From: CAYMGM01 sp964390005
GTDB taxonomy: Bacteria; Pseudomonadota; Alphaproteobacteria; UBA9219
Length of the DNA stretch: 64,000 nt
NCBI GenBank assembly: GCA_964390005.1
Contig: CAYMGM010000001.1
Location: 1-64,000, forward strand
Reading direction: 5' to 3'
The notes beneath the pieces are model-generated. The model searched no databases and had not been told where the DNA came from. It saw only the letters and a list, made by a program, of their open reading frames with translations. The position numbers and the translations under genes were made by a program. Shown piece after piece: positions 49,642-57,730 of the stretch (within the stretch, counting starts at the first letter, position 1; each line of letters starts with the position of its first letter).

Positions 49642-50007
49642 ATGACAAACACATTTCTAAACTTTTGGACAAAGCCTTTGGTTCTGACAGGGGCCTTGGT
49701 TGTCTTTGGTTTGGCAAGCGGGTGTGCAAGAGGGTGGGATGTGCCTCCCTCTTATTATGGACCGCCAGCTCCGGTTTATGTGCCTGCCGCACCCGTTTAT
49801 GTCTATCCGCCCCCGCATCCGCGGCATCATCGGGCTGTTATTGTGCCTGTCCCTGTTCCGGTCCCCGGTCCTGGCCCGGTTCCCGCACCTGTTCCTGTTC
49901 AGCCTGCCTGGGGGCCTCGGCCCGTGTTTCCAGCCCCAGCTGTTGTTTCGCCTGCGCGGCAAAGGCCTCAACCTCGCCCGGTCGTTGCCCCTGGTTATAG
50001 GCGGTAG
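49642..50007 (+). CDS. Proline-rich lipoprotein
   Basis: 121 residues from ATG 49642, eight bases after AAGGAGG. A lipoprotein signal peptide ends in the lipobox LASGC. The mature part is mostly Pro, Val, Ala, Tyr and His (VYVPAAPVYVYPPPHPRHH, then PVPVPGPGPVPAPVPV) and ends GYRR. It is probably a disordered, envelope-exposed or periplasm-spanning protein. A frameshifted ORF in the same place is a shadow. Confidence 0.75.
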   Translation: MTNTFLNFWTKPLVLTGALVVFGLASGCARGWDVPPSYYGPPAPVYVPAAPVYVYPPPHPRHHRAVIVPVPVPVPGPGPVPAPVPVQPAWGPRPVFPAPAVVSPARQRPQPRPVVAPGYRR

Positions 50008-50024
50008 TTCTTTGACTTAAAGAC

Positions 50025-50060
50025 AAAAAAGGCCGCCTTCGTGAAAAGGCGGCCTTTTTT
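50025..50060. terminator. Bidirectional terminator between convergent genes
   Basis: AAAAAAGGCCGCC, an internal loop, GGCGGCCTTTTTT. T-runs on both strands serve the lipoprotein gene (plus) and the epimerase gene (minus). Confidence 0.9.
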
Positions 50061-50074
50061 CTTTGTCATGCCTC

Positions 50075-51070
50075 TTAGCGAGCGAGGTTCAAAGGCTTCC
50101 ATGCTTTCAAGCGGCTCGGCGCATTCGGCGCGTCGGGCTTGCGAACGGCTTCGTATTTGTACCAGATTTCTTGAGTCTGGCCGGGCGCCAAAACAATGAG
50201 GCCATTGGCAATCCCGCCATCGGCGTCGTTGATCGCATCGGGCTTATGGCTTACAGGCTCGGCACAGAAGAAGTTTTCGCCCTGCGGCGTGTAAACAACG
50301 TAATGGCCAAGGTTGGGCGAGGACTGCACATTCAGCGCGACTGCGCGGCCAGGCCATACAATCTGCATCAAGCCGCCATATCCTGAAAAGCAGCTATCCA
50401 GTTTGGCGTTGTCTAGTGATTTGGGCGTCGAGAAATCGTATTCGGCGGGGACGTCAACATGTTTGACGGGGATGACATTGGCATCGATTTCCCACAATTT
50501 TTGAACAACGGCTTGCAGCGTTGTGCCCTGAACTTTGGGGAAATAGGGATGCGTGCCAAGTCCCGACGGCATGTTGGTCTTGCCTGTGTTCGTGACAGAA
50601 AGCTTCAGCAGCATGCCTTCGTCTGTAAGCTCGATATGCTCGCGCGCGCTGTAAGCAAAGGGCCACAGGCCTTTCATCGAAGGCTGCGCAGGGTCAAAAG
50701 CAAACGAAAGCGTGCAATGGGTTTGTGAGGCGCTTTCAACCGTCCACGGAAACTGCCAGCCTTGTCCATGCGACGCATGCATGCTGTTCGGCCCGCCAAG
50801 ATAGTTGGGGGTGGCTTCATACGACACGCCTTCAAAGGAAAAGCGGCCACGATTGATGCGATTGGAATAAGGGACCAGCGGCCAACAGGAAAAATCCAAA
50901 ACGTCGGTCGAGCCTTCTTGCGCCGTGTGGCGTAGCAGGGGCTGCGTTTCTCCATCGGTCAATTTGATATCGAAGGAATGGATAGACGCGCCTAAATGAG
51001 GCTGAACGCGGCAAACGAAGAGGTCATTTTCAATGACAATCGTTTGGGACGAAGGTGTGAGGGTCGTCAT
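50075..51070 (-). CDS. Aldose 1-epimerase (galactose mutarotase-like)
   Basis: 331 residues. Beta-sandwich mutarotase family: VPYSNRINRGRFSF, HASHGQGWQFPW (catalytic His), GTHPYF (second His) and a Glu near EPVSHKPDA. It interconverts sugar anomers. No sugar operon surrounds it, so its substrate is open. The C-terminus is basic. Confidence 0.88.
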   Translation of the reverse strand: MTTLTPSSQTIVIENDLFVCRVQPHLGASIHSFDIKLTDGETQPLLRHTAQEGSTDVLDFSCWPLVPYSNRINRGRFSFEGVSYEATPNYLGGPNSMHASHGQGWQFPWTVESASQTHCTLSFAFDPAQPSMKGLWPFAYSAREHIELTDEGMLLKLSVTNTGKTNMPSGLGTHPYFPKVQGTTLQAVVQKLWEIDANVIPVKHVDVPAEYDFSTPKSLDNAKLDSCFSGYGGLMQIVWPGRAVALNVQSSPNLGHYVVYTPQGENFFCAEPVSHKPDAINDADGGIANGLIVLAPGQTQEIWYKYEAVRKPDAPNAPSRLKAWKPLNLAR

Positions 51071-51231
51071 ATTTGAAATCCCTTGTTGTTGTGAGATTTA
51101 AACTGTCCTGCCGGAAATAAGGAGGCAGCAGCGGGCGTAGTGTGCCAGCCTTTTTCTGTCGCTGCAATGCCGCGTTGGTATTGGTTTCATCTTAAAAAGG
51201 CGGCGTTAAGGATAATTTTGAAGGCCATCCT

Positions 51232-51798
51232 TCAGGCCGCAGCGATCATAAAATGGATCGCCGTGTCGCCGTAAGGGCGCGTCAGGCAGATTTCCCACCC
51301 CTCACTTGTTGGCAAAGGCTCTTTCTTGGCTGTTTCGGCGACAATAAGGGCTTGGGGCGCGATCCAGCCAGCTTTTTGAAGGGCGATCAAGGCGGGCGGG
51401 ATCAGGCCTTTGTTGTAAGGGGGGTCCAGGAAGACAAGGTGGGCAGGGGTCGTCGCTGCGGGCGGGCGCAAAGCATCGCAGCCCAGCAAATGGCACATCT
51501 GTTGGCAACCAAGGCTTGTCATATTGGCGCGAAGGGCCGTTTGCGCCGCGCGGTCTTTATCGAAGAAGGTGACGCTGGCCGCACCGCGCGAAAGCGCGTC
51601 AAAGCCCAAAGCGCCCGAGCCTGCAAAGGCATCTAAAACCGGTTGGTCGGTCAGCGGATCGCCAATGGCTTCACCCCAATCGCGATGACAAATGATATCG
51701 AACAAAGCTTCGCGCACGCGGTCTGTTGTGGGGCGCGTTGCGGTTCCGTCGGGCGCGCGCAACGTTCGCCCGCCCCATTGACCGCCGGTCAGGCGCAT
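51232..51798 (-). CDS. rsmD: 16S rRNA (guanine-966 N2)-methyltransferase
   Basis: 188 residues. N-terminal RLTGGQWGGRTLRAPDG, the SAM site DAFAGSGALGFDALSRGA and the catalytic VFLDPPYN are typical of RsmD. It overlaps the end of rluB by ten bases, so the two rRNA-modifying genes are coupled. Confidence 0.94.
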   Translation of the reverse strand: MRLTGGQWGGRTLRAPDGTATRPTTDRVREALFDIICHRDWGEAIGDPLTDQPVLDAFAGSGALGFDALSRGAASVTFFDKDRAAQTALRANMTSLGCQQMCHLLGCDALRPPAATTPAHLVFLDPPYNKGLIPPALIALQKAGWIAPQALIVAETAKKEPLPTSEGWEICLTRPYGDTAIHFMIAAA

Positions 51799-52592
51799 GG
51801 CTTGGCGCTCGCCGCAAAGAAGTTGCCGAGCGAGCTTTTTAAAATGCGCGGCGGCACTTCTTCCAAAGCGCCGCGCGGCAATTTGCCAAGCTGGAAGGGG
51901 CCAAAAGCGACGCGGATCAAGCGCGTCACATCCAGCCCAATATGCGCCAACACTTTACGGACCTCACGGTTTTTGCCTTCGCGGATCGTCACCATGACCC
52001 ATTGGTTCGCGCCCGATTGCTTTTCTTGATCGACTTCGATCTTAATCGGCTCGTACCGGATGCCTTCAATGGTGACGCCTTTGGCAAGCTGTTTGATTTT
52101 GCCGGGATCAATCGCGCCATGAACGCGCGCGCGATAGTGCCGCAGCCACGCATTTTGAGGCAATTCTAAATGGCGCGCCAAGGCCCCGTCATTGGTCAGC
52201 AACAGAAGGCCTTCGGTGTTGAAGTCCAAACGTCCAACGGTCACAACGCGCGGCATATCGGGCGGAAGTTTTTCAAAGACCGTGGGTCGCCCTTGCGGAT
52301 CTTTGTTCGTGGTTAAGACGCCCGCAGGTTTATGATAGCGCCAAAGGCGCGGCGCTTCCGGCGCGCCGACGGGCTGGCCATCGACCAAAATGATTTCCTT
52401 GCCGGTAATGTTGATCGCTGGCGAGGCAAGTTTCTTTCCATCGACAATAATGCGCCCGTCTTCGATCATGCGCTCAATCTCGCGGCGCGAGGCTATGCCC
52501 GCGCGGGCTAGATATTTCGCAATGCGTTCGCCTGCAAAGGCCGATTTTGCGCTTTGGGGCTCGCTTTTCTTTGGTTTTTCGTTCATCTTCAT
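51789..52592 (-). CDS. rluB: 23S rRNA pseudouridine synthase, RluB/RsuA family
   Basis: 267 residues from ATG 52592; the longer ORF overlaps divergent tadA and is unlikely. An S4 domain (ERIAKYLARAGIASRREIE) and the catalytic domain with the Asp in GRLDFNTEGLLLLTNDG, then GKNREVRKVLAHIGL. RluB-type specificity (23S U2605 region) is likelier than RsuA by its size and context with rsmD and tadA, but not proven. Confidence 0.9.
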   Translation of the reverse strand: MKMNEKPKKSEPQSAKSAFAGERIAKYLARAGIASRREIERMIEDGRIIVDGKKLASPAINITGKEIILVDGQPVGAPEAPRLWRYHKPAGVLTTNKDPQGRPTVFEKLPPDMPRVVTVGRLDFNTEGLLLLTNDGALARHLELPQNAWLRHYRARVHGAIDPGKIKQLAKGVTIEGIRYEPIKIEVDQEKQSGANQWVMVTIREGKNREVRKVLAHIGLDVTRLIRVAFGPFQLGKLPRGALEEVPPRILKSSLGNFFAASAKPCA

Positions 52593-52626
52593 GCGCACAC
52601 TGTAAAGGAAAGTCAAAGGTTTGCCC

Positions 52627-53070
52627 ATGCCTGATTTTATGGAAATTGCGCTGGCCGAAGCCCGCGCCGCCGCCACGCGCGGCGAAGTGCCTGTGGGGGC
52701 GGTTCTTGTGGGGCCCGATGGCCAGATTTGGGCGCAAGACGGCAACCGGACGGAAGAGCTTCACGATCCCACCGCGCATGCCGAGATCTTGGTTTTACGC
52801 GCGGCGGCGGCGCGTTTGGGAAGCCCGCGGCTGGTCGGCGCCGATTTATATGTGACGCTCGAGCCCTGCGCGATGTGCGCGGCGGCCTTGTCGATGGCGC
52901 GTGTGCGGCGGGTTATTTTCGGCGCGTACGATCCCAAAGGGGGCGGGGTTGAGCATGGGGGGCGGTTTTATACCCAGCCGACCTGTCATCATGTGCCCGA
53001 GGTGATAGGAGGCGTTAACGAAGCGCAAGCCTCAGAATTGCTAAAAAGTTTTTTTAGCGACCGCCGCTAG
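52627..53070 (+). CDS. tadA: tRNA-specific adenosine deaminase
   Basis: 147 residues from ATG 52627 (AAAGG upstream). Converts the wobble adenosine of tRNA-Arg to inosine. Zinc/catalytic motifs HAEI and PCAMC, with VPVGAVLV upstream and GVEHGG near the end. Divergent from rluB, with only 34 bases between the two start codons. Confidence 0.95.
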   Translation: MPDFMEIALAEARAAATRGEVPVGAVLVGPDGQIWAQDGNRTEELHDPTAHAEILVLRAAAARLGSPRLVGADLYVTLEPCAMCAAALSMARVRRVIFGAYDPKGGGVEHGGRFYTQPTCHHVPEVIGGVNEAQASELLKSFFSDRR

Positions 53071-53077
53071 ACAAAAA

Positions 53078-53113
53078 GAAAGCGGCCTTTGCAGAATACA
53101 AAGGCCGCCTTTT
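53078..53113. terminator. Bidirectional terminator between tadA and the Cys-rich gene
   Basis: A perfect 10-bp stem GCGGCCTTTG/CAAAGGCCGC (53082-53091, 53099-53108) with a 7-base loop. TTTTC follows on plus and TTCTTTTT on minus. Confidence 0.88.
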
Positions 53114-53128
53114 CGTTTGCCCTAAAGC

Positions 53129-53683
53129 TTATTCAGCTTTGGCGGGTTCGTCCGCTGGAGGGGTGGCGGGCTCTTCCGTGGAGGGTTGCATGCCTTTATC
53201 CATCATGCCTTTACCCTTCATCATGCCCTTTTCCATCATGCCCTTGTCTTTCATCATGCCGTGATGGGGCATTTTTTCACGCGCTTCTTTGCAAGGTGCC
53301 GACAGATCGGCCTCATGCGTGCGCATGCATTCGCCAAGCGCGCCATGGCCAGGTTTGACGTCTTTACAGAACTTTTCTTCGTCGGCTTTGCAGGCTTCGA
53401 TCATCGCCTTGTGCTCGGCCTTCATCTTTTGGCCCATCGCAGCCATCTTTTCATGCTCTTCCTTACAAGGAGCCGACAATTCGGCTTCGTGCGTTTTCAA
53501 GCATTCGGCAATCGCGCCGTGGCCGGGTTTGACGTCTTTGCAGAATTTTTGCACATCTTCGTGACAGGCGCGCATCGGGTGCTGCGGCGGCGCTTTGACG
53601 GCTTCTTCGGCCATAGCGGGGGCGGTGATCAACGCGAAGGCCAAGGCGGCACCCGCAAGCGTTACTGAGAAAAGCTTCATCAT
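53129..53683 (-). CDS. Exported Cys-rich GLG1-type repeat protein with Met-rich tail
   Basis: 184 residues from ATG 53683 (AGGAG six bases upstream). Signal peptide ends near AMAEE. Two repeats of about 60 residues have the pattern C-X7-C...C...C: ACHEDVQKFCKDVKPGHG...ECLKTHEAELSAPC and ACKADEEKFCKDVKPGHG...ECMRTHEADLSAPC, as in the cysteine-rich Golgi (GLG1/FGFR-binding) repeat also found in bacteria. The end is a Met/Lys/Gly/Asp tract (MMKDKGMMEKGMM) and an acidic Pro-rich tail. Periplasmic; a copper or other metal role is inference. Confidence 0.82.
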   Translation of the reverse strand: MMKLFSVTLAGAALAFALITAPAMAEEAVKAPPQHPMRACHEDVQKFCKDVKPGHGAIAECLKTHEAELSAPCKEEHEKMAAMGQKMKAEHKAMIEACKADEEKFCKDVKPGHGALGECMRTHEADLSAPCKEAREKMPHHGMMKDKGMMEKGMMKGKGMMDKGMQPSTEEPATPPADEPAKAE

Positions 53684-53812
53684 GATCGTCTCCTGAAAAG
53701 GGAAAGGGGTTGAGGAGACAAGCATCCTTCCGCGCCGTCTTGCCTTTGTCAAGCAAACGTCGCGCGTAGGATTCGACGAGGTTACACGTGTGTGTGTTCT
53801 CTTTTTAGGCTT

Positions 53813-55108
53813 TTATTTCTTCTGCCGGGCGATTTCGCGCCAGCCGATATCGTGACGGCAGAAGCCTTCGGGCCAGTCGATCTGGTCAATGGCGGCATAG
53901 GCTTTTTGCTGCGCTTCAACCATCGTGGGGGCAAAAGACGTCACGCCCAAAACGCGCCCGCCGTGGCTGACCAAGTCGCCTGCCGGGTTGATCGCCGTTC
54001 CCGCATGAAAAACCACGGTATCGGGCATGGCATTTGCCTTATCGACGCCGCGAATGACGGTGTTGTTTTGATAAGACCCCGGATAACCGTTCGATGCCAT
54101 GACAACGCAAACGGCAGCCGTATCGGCAAAATCAAGTGTCGTTCCGGCCAGCTTGCCTTGCGCGGCGTTGTACAGAACCTCAAGCAAATCGGTTTTTAAG
54201 CGCGGCAGCATGACTTGCGTTTCAGGATCGCCAAAACGCGCATTGTATTCGATCAGCTTGGGGCCTTCCGCCGTCAGCATCAGGCCAGCGTACAAAACGC
54301 CCGAAAAAGGCGTGCCGCCTTCTTTCATGCCGCGAACGGTAGGCTCGATAATCTCTTTCATGATGCGATCATGCAGCGCAGGCGTCACAATGCTGGCAGG
54401 CGAATAAGCGCCCATGCCGCCCGTGTTGGGGCCTTTGTCGCCATCGAACACGGCTTTGTGATCTTGAGCCGTTGTAAAAGGCAAAATTGTCTCGCCATCG
54501 GTCAGCGCAAAGAAGCTGGCTTCTTCGCCTTGCATAAAGGCTTCGACGACGATCTCGGCGCCGGAATCGCCAAACGCTTTGTTTTCCATCGCGTCTTCAA
54601 TAGCGCCAAGCGCTTCGTCAAGCGTCTGGGCCACCGTCACGCCTTTGCCCGCGGCCAGACCATCGGCTTTGATGACAATCGGCGCGCCTTGTGCCCGGAC
54701 ATAGGCTTTGGCTTTTTCGGCATCTTGGAAACGCGCATAAGCCGCCGTGGGAATAGACATGCGCGCGCACAGATCCTTCATAAAGCCTTTCGAGCTTTCA
54801 AGCTGCGCCGCGTTTTGGTTGGGGCCAAAGCAGGGGAAGCCCGCCGCGCGCAGGCGGTCGGCAAGCCCCAGCGCCAAGGGAAGCTCGGGGCCGATCATGA
54901 CAAAATCAATGGACAGGCGGCGGCAGGTTTCGACGATTTCGTCCAAATGATCGACCGGGACAGGCAGACAAGTGGCCGAGGCCGCAATGCCGGGGTTGCC
55001 GGGCGCGCAATAAAGTTTGCCGCAAAGGGGGGATTTGGCAAAGCGCCAGCACAAGGCATGTTCGCGCGCGCCGGATCCGACGACGAGGACGTTGAAAGCT
55101 TGGCTCAT
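53813..55108 (-). CDS. purD: Phosphoribosylamine--glycine ligase
   Basis: 431 residues from ATG 55108 (GGGAGAG upstream). An upstream in-frame extension of over 400 codons is only an antisense shadow of xseA. Second step of purine synthesis. VLVVGSGAREHAL, ATP-grasp KADGLAAGKGVTV, GEEASFF, DHKAVFDGDKGPNTGGMGAYSP (ends quoted) and EYNARFGDPETQ are all typical. Divergent from xseA. Confidence 0.96.
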   Translation of the reverse strand: MSQAFNVLVVGSGAREHALCWRFAKSPLCGKLYCAPGNPGIAASATCLPVPVDHLDEIVETCRRLSIDFVMIGPELPLALGLADRLRAAGFPCFGPNQNAAQLESSKGFMKDLCARMSIPTAAYARFQDAEKAKAYVRAQGAPIVIKADGLAAGKGVTVAQTLDEALGAIEDAMENKAFGDSGAEIVVEAFMQGEEASFFALTDGETILPFTTAQDHKAVFDGDKGPNTGGMGAYSPASIVTPALHDRIMKEIIEPTVRGMKEGGTPFSGVLYAGLMLTAEGPKLIEYNARFGDPETQVMLPRLKTDLLEVLYNAAQGKLAGTTLDFADTAAVCVVMASNGYPGSYQNNTVIRGVDKANAMPDTVVFHAGTAINPAGDLVSHGGRVLGVTSFAPTMVEAQQKAYAAIDQIDWPEGFCRHDIGWREIARQKK

Positions 55109-55210
55109 TTTTCTCTCCCTTTGGCTGGTCTGAAAGGGGGTTATAAAGTATTTCCCCAAGCGCGAAAAGGGGCTTTTCATCAGCCTTTTCGATGCGTTAA
55201 GCTGCAAGAC

Positions 55211-56728
55211 ATGGTTACCAAACGCCCCACACCGCCCCCGCCGCCTGATCTGTTCGATGCGCCCGAGACGCCGCGCAGCAATGCGCCCGCTTACTCGGTT
55301 TCGGACCTGTCGCGTCTTTTGAAAAAAACGATCGAGGATGCCTATGGCTATGTCCGCGTCCGGGGCGAGCTGGGGGCTTGCAAATATCACTCCAGCGGCC
55401 ATCTGTATTTTTCGTTGAAAGACGAAAGCGCGGTTTTGGACGCCGTTTGTTGGCGCGGGCAGGTGGGGCGCTTGTCCATTCGTCCCGAAATGGGGATGGA
55501 TGTCATCTGCACCGGCAAGCTGACGACCTATGCCGGATCGTCGCGCTATCAGTTGGTCGTCGAAAGCATGACGCTGGCCGGGCAAGGTGCGCTTCTGAAA
55601 ATGCTGGAAGACCGCCGCAAAAAACTGGCGGCCGAGGGGCTGTTTGATGCCGCGCGCAAAAAAGACCTGCCATGGTTGCCCGAGGTCATCGGCGTTGTGA
55701 CATCGCCCACAGGCGCTGTCATTCGCGATATTTTGCATCGATTGAGCGATCGTTTTCCGCGCGCGGTTCTTTTGTGGCCTGTGCCGGTCCAAGGCGCGGG
55801 CGCTGCCGAGAAAATTGCAGCGGCGATAGACGGTTTTAATGCCCTTGCGCCCGGCGGCGCTGTGCCGCGCCCGGATGTTTTGATCGTCGCGCGCGGCGGG
55901 GGATCGTTGGAAGATCTGATGCCCTTTAACGAAGAATGCGTCGTCCGCGCCGTCGCCAATTGTTCGATCCCCGTGATTTCGGCGGTGGGGCATGAAACGG
56001 ATACGACGCTGGTCGATTTTGTCGCTGATCGTCGCGCACCGACGCCAACCGCCGCCGCCGAAATGGCTGTGCCTGTGCGCGCCGATCTTTTGGCGCAAAC
56101 GCTGGATGATGGTTTGCGCCTTGAAGTTGCCTGTTCGCGTTTGATTTCCGACCGCAAAGATCGTTTGGCTTTGCTGGCGCAGGCGCTTGGCGATCCGGCG
56201 TCGGTTTTGATGCCTTTGTCGCAGCGCGTGGATGAACGCAGCGAACGGTTGGATCTGGCGATGCGCACGCTGACCGGATCGGCCCGCGCGGCGTTGCGCG
56301 AAGCGGCGGCGAAACTGCGCCATCCGCGTGATGTTGTGGCGATGGCGCGTCAGCGTTTGATCGAACGCGCCGGGCGGCTTGATTACGTTTTTCGCGCAGC
56401 AGCGCAAATGCGGCGCACGCGGCTTGCGCAACTGGCGCTACGCGCGCCGACGGCTTCGCTCGCTTTGGCGGCGCAGCGGTGCGACGCGCTGTCCGCGCGG
56501 CTGGAAGCGGCAGGGCGCGATACCTTGCTGCAAACCGAAAAGAAGCTTGATCGGCAAACATCGCTTCTGGCCGCTTTGTCGCCGCGGGCCGTGTTGTCGC
56601 GCGGCTATAGCCTTGTGCATGACAAAGCAGGGGCCGTTGTCACTAGCGCCAAACAGTTGAAGCCCGGCGCGGGTGTGTCAATCGAGTTTCATGATGGCGC
56701 GCGTCAGGCGACGGTCGATTCAGATTGA
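55211..56728 (+). CDS. xseA: Exodeoxyribonuclease VII large subunit
   Basis: 505 residues from ATG 55211; the longer ORF upstream is a shadow of purD. OB-fold N-terminus after a Pro-rich start (SVSDLSRLLKKTIEDAYGYV), then VTSPTGAVIRDILHRL, VARGGGSLEDL and GHETDTTLVDFVADRRAPTP, followed by a long coiled coil and SRGYSL near the end. Degrades single-stranded DNA with XseB, not seen in this window. The last 25 bases overlap convergent lpxK. Confidence 0.94.
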   Translation: MVTKRPTPPPPPDLFDAPETPRSNAPAYSVSDLSRLLKKTIEDAYGYVRVRGELGACKYHSSGHLYFSLKDESAVLDAVCWRGQVGRLSIRPEMGMDVICTGKLTTYAGSSRYQLVVESMTLAGQGALLKMLEDRRKKLAAEGLFDAARKKDLPWLPEVIGVVTSPTGAVIRDILHRLSDRFPRAVLLWPVPVQGAGAAEKIAAAIDGFNALAPGGAVPRPDVLIVARGGGSLEDLMPFNEECVVRAVANCSIPVISAVGHETDTTLVDFVADRRAPTPTAAAEMAVPVRADLLAQTLDDGLRLEVACSRLISDRKDRLALLAQALGDPASVLMPLSQRVDERSERLDLAMRTLTGSARAALREAAAKLRHPRDVVAMARQRLIERAGRLDYVFRAAAQMRRTRLAQLALRAPTASLALAAQRCDALSARLEAAGRDTLLQTEKKLDRQTSLLAALSPRAVLSRGYSLVHDKAGAVVTSAKQLKPGAGVSIEFHDGARQATVDSD

Positions 56729-57708
56729 TCGGTTTCTTTGTGGCCGACCATCGAGGCTTTTAAAATCCGCAGCAGCCTGTCGGCGTCTTCGAAAACAAGC
56801 CGCACCGGCAAAACGTGAACCAAGGCCCGCTTATCCGGCGGCAGGCGCACGGCATCTTTGCTGGTTGTCAAAAGCTTCAGACCGCGCCGCGCGGCTTCGT
56901 CAAAAAGGGCTGCAATCTCGGCATCGGTGTAAAGATGGTGATCGCCGAATGCGCGTTCGCCTTCGACCTTCAGCCCGACCTTCTGACAGGATTCAAAAAA
57001 CTTCTCAGGCCGCGCAATGCCTGCAAAAGCCAGAAAACGCGCCTGATCGGGGAAGTCGTCGGCGATGGTCGCGCGAAGCCAAGCCTGAAGCACGGGCTTG
57101 CCCATGCGAAAGGTCAAATCGCGTTCGTCTTTGCCGATCATGATAACAGCGGCGACGCGGGGCAGCGCGTCTTCCAAATGTTCGCGCAAAGGCCCTGCGG
57201 GCAGAACCGCCTCGTTGCCAAGGCCCGTCTTGCCGTCGATGGTTAAAAAACTGGCCCAAGGCGTCAGGCTGGGGTTTTGCAGGCCGTCATCCATGATGAT
57301 AACGGTGGCGCCGCTGGCCTCGGCGGCCTTGACCGCTTCGCTGCGATGACGCGCGATAAAAGTCGGCGCTTCGGCGGCTAAAAGCAAAGGCTCGTCCCCG
57401 ACTTGCGCCGCGGTATGAACCGATGGATTCACGCGCAAAGGGCCTTTTTCGCTGCCGCCATACCCGCGCGAGACAAAAGCCGGTTTTTCGTCTTTCTGGC
57501 GCAAAAGCCGCGCCAGCGCCAAAGCTGTCGGCGTTTTGCCCGATCCGCCGACGACGATATTGCCAACGCAAAGAACAGGGACGCGGGCCGTATAGGGCTT
57601 GGAAAAGGCCCGCCGCCACAAACCGATTTGCCGGTAGATGTCGCCCAAAGGCCTTAAAAGGCGAGCCGTCGTTCCCATAGGTTCGTACCAAAAGGCGGGC
57701 GCTTTCAT
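56704..57708 (-). CDS. lpxK: Tetraacyldisaccharide 4'-kinase
   Basis: 334 residues. Phosphorylates the lipid A precursor at the inner membrane. N-terminal membrane-associating helix region, Walker A GNIVVGGSGKTPTALALAR (about 49-67), then SRGYGG and DDGLQNPSL, whose Asp residues bind metal. Last gene of mlaC-waaA-lpxK, 22 bases after waaA; overlaps the 3' end of xseA. Confidence 0.95.
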   Translation of the reverse strand: MKAPAFWYEPMGTTARLLRPLGDIYRQIGLWRRAFSKPYTARVPVLCVGNIVVGGSGKTPTALALARLLRQKDEKPAFVSRGYGGSEKGPLRVNPSVHTAAQVGDEPLLLAAEAPTFIARHRSEAVKAAEASGATVIIMDDGLQNPSLTPWASFLTIDGKTGLGNEAVLPAGPLREHLEDALPRVAAVIMIGKDERDLTFRMGKPVLQAWLRATIADDFPDQARFLAFAGIARPEKFFESCQKVGLKVEGERAFGDHHLYTDAEIAALFDEAARRGLKLLTTSKDAVRLPPDKRALVHVLPVRLVFEDADRLLRILKASMVGHKETDQSESTVA

Positions 57709-57730
57709 GTGTCTCGTTTCCTTTCCAGCC

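Noticed and set aside
49635..50000. Alternative 121-codon frame over the lipoprotein gene
   Set aside because: Its product is Cys/Ser/Arg-rich without a signal peptide, while the frame starting at 49642 has correct ribosome-site spacing and a lipobox.
53813..56431. 872-codon form of purD
   Set aside because: The N-terminal 441 codons are antisense to xseA; the ribosome site and homologous start are at 55108.
54215..56728. 837-codon form of xseA
   Set aside because: The first 332 codons are antisense to purD; homology begins at ATG 55211.
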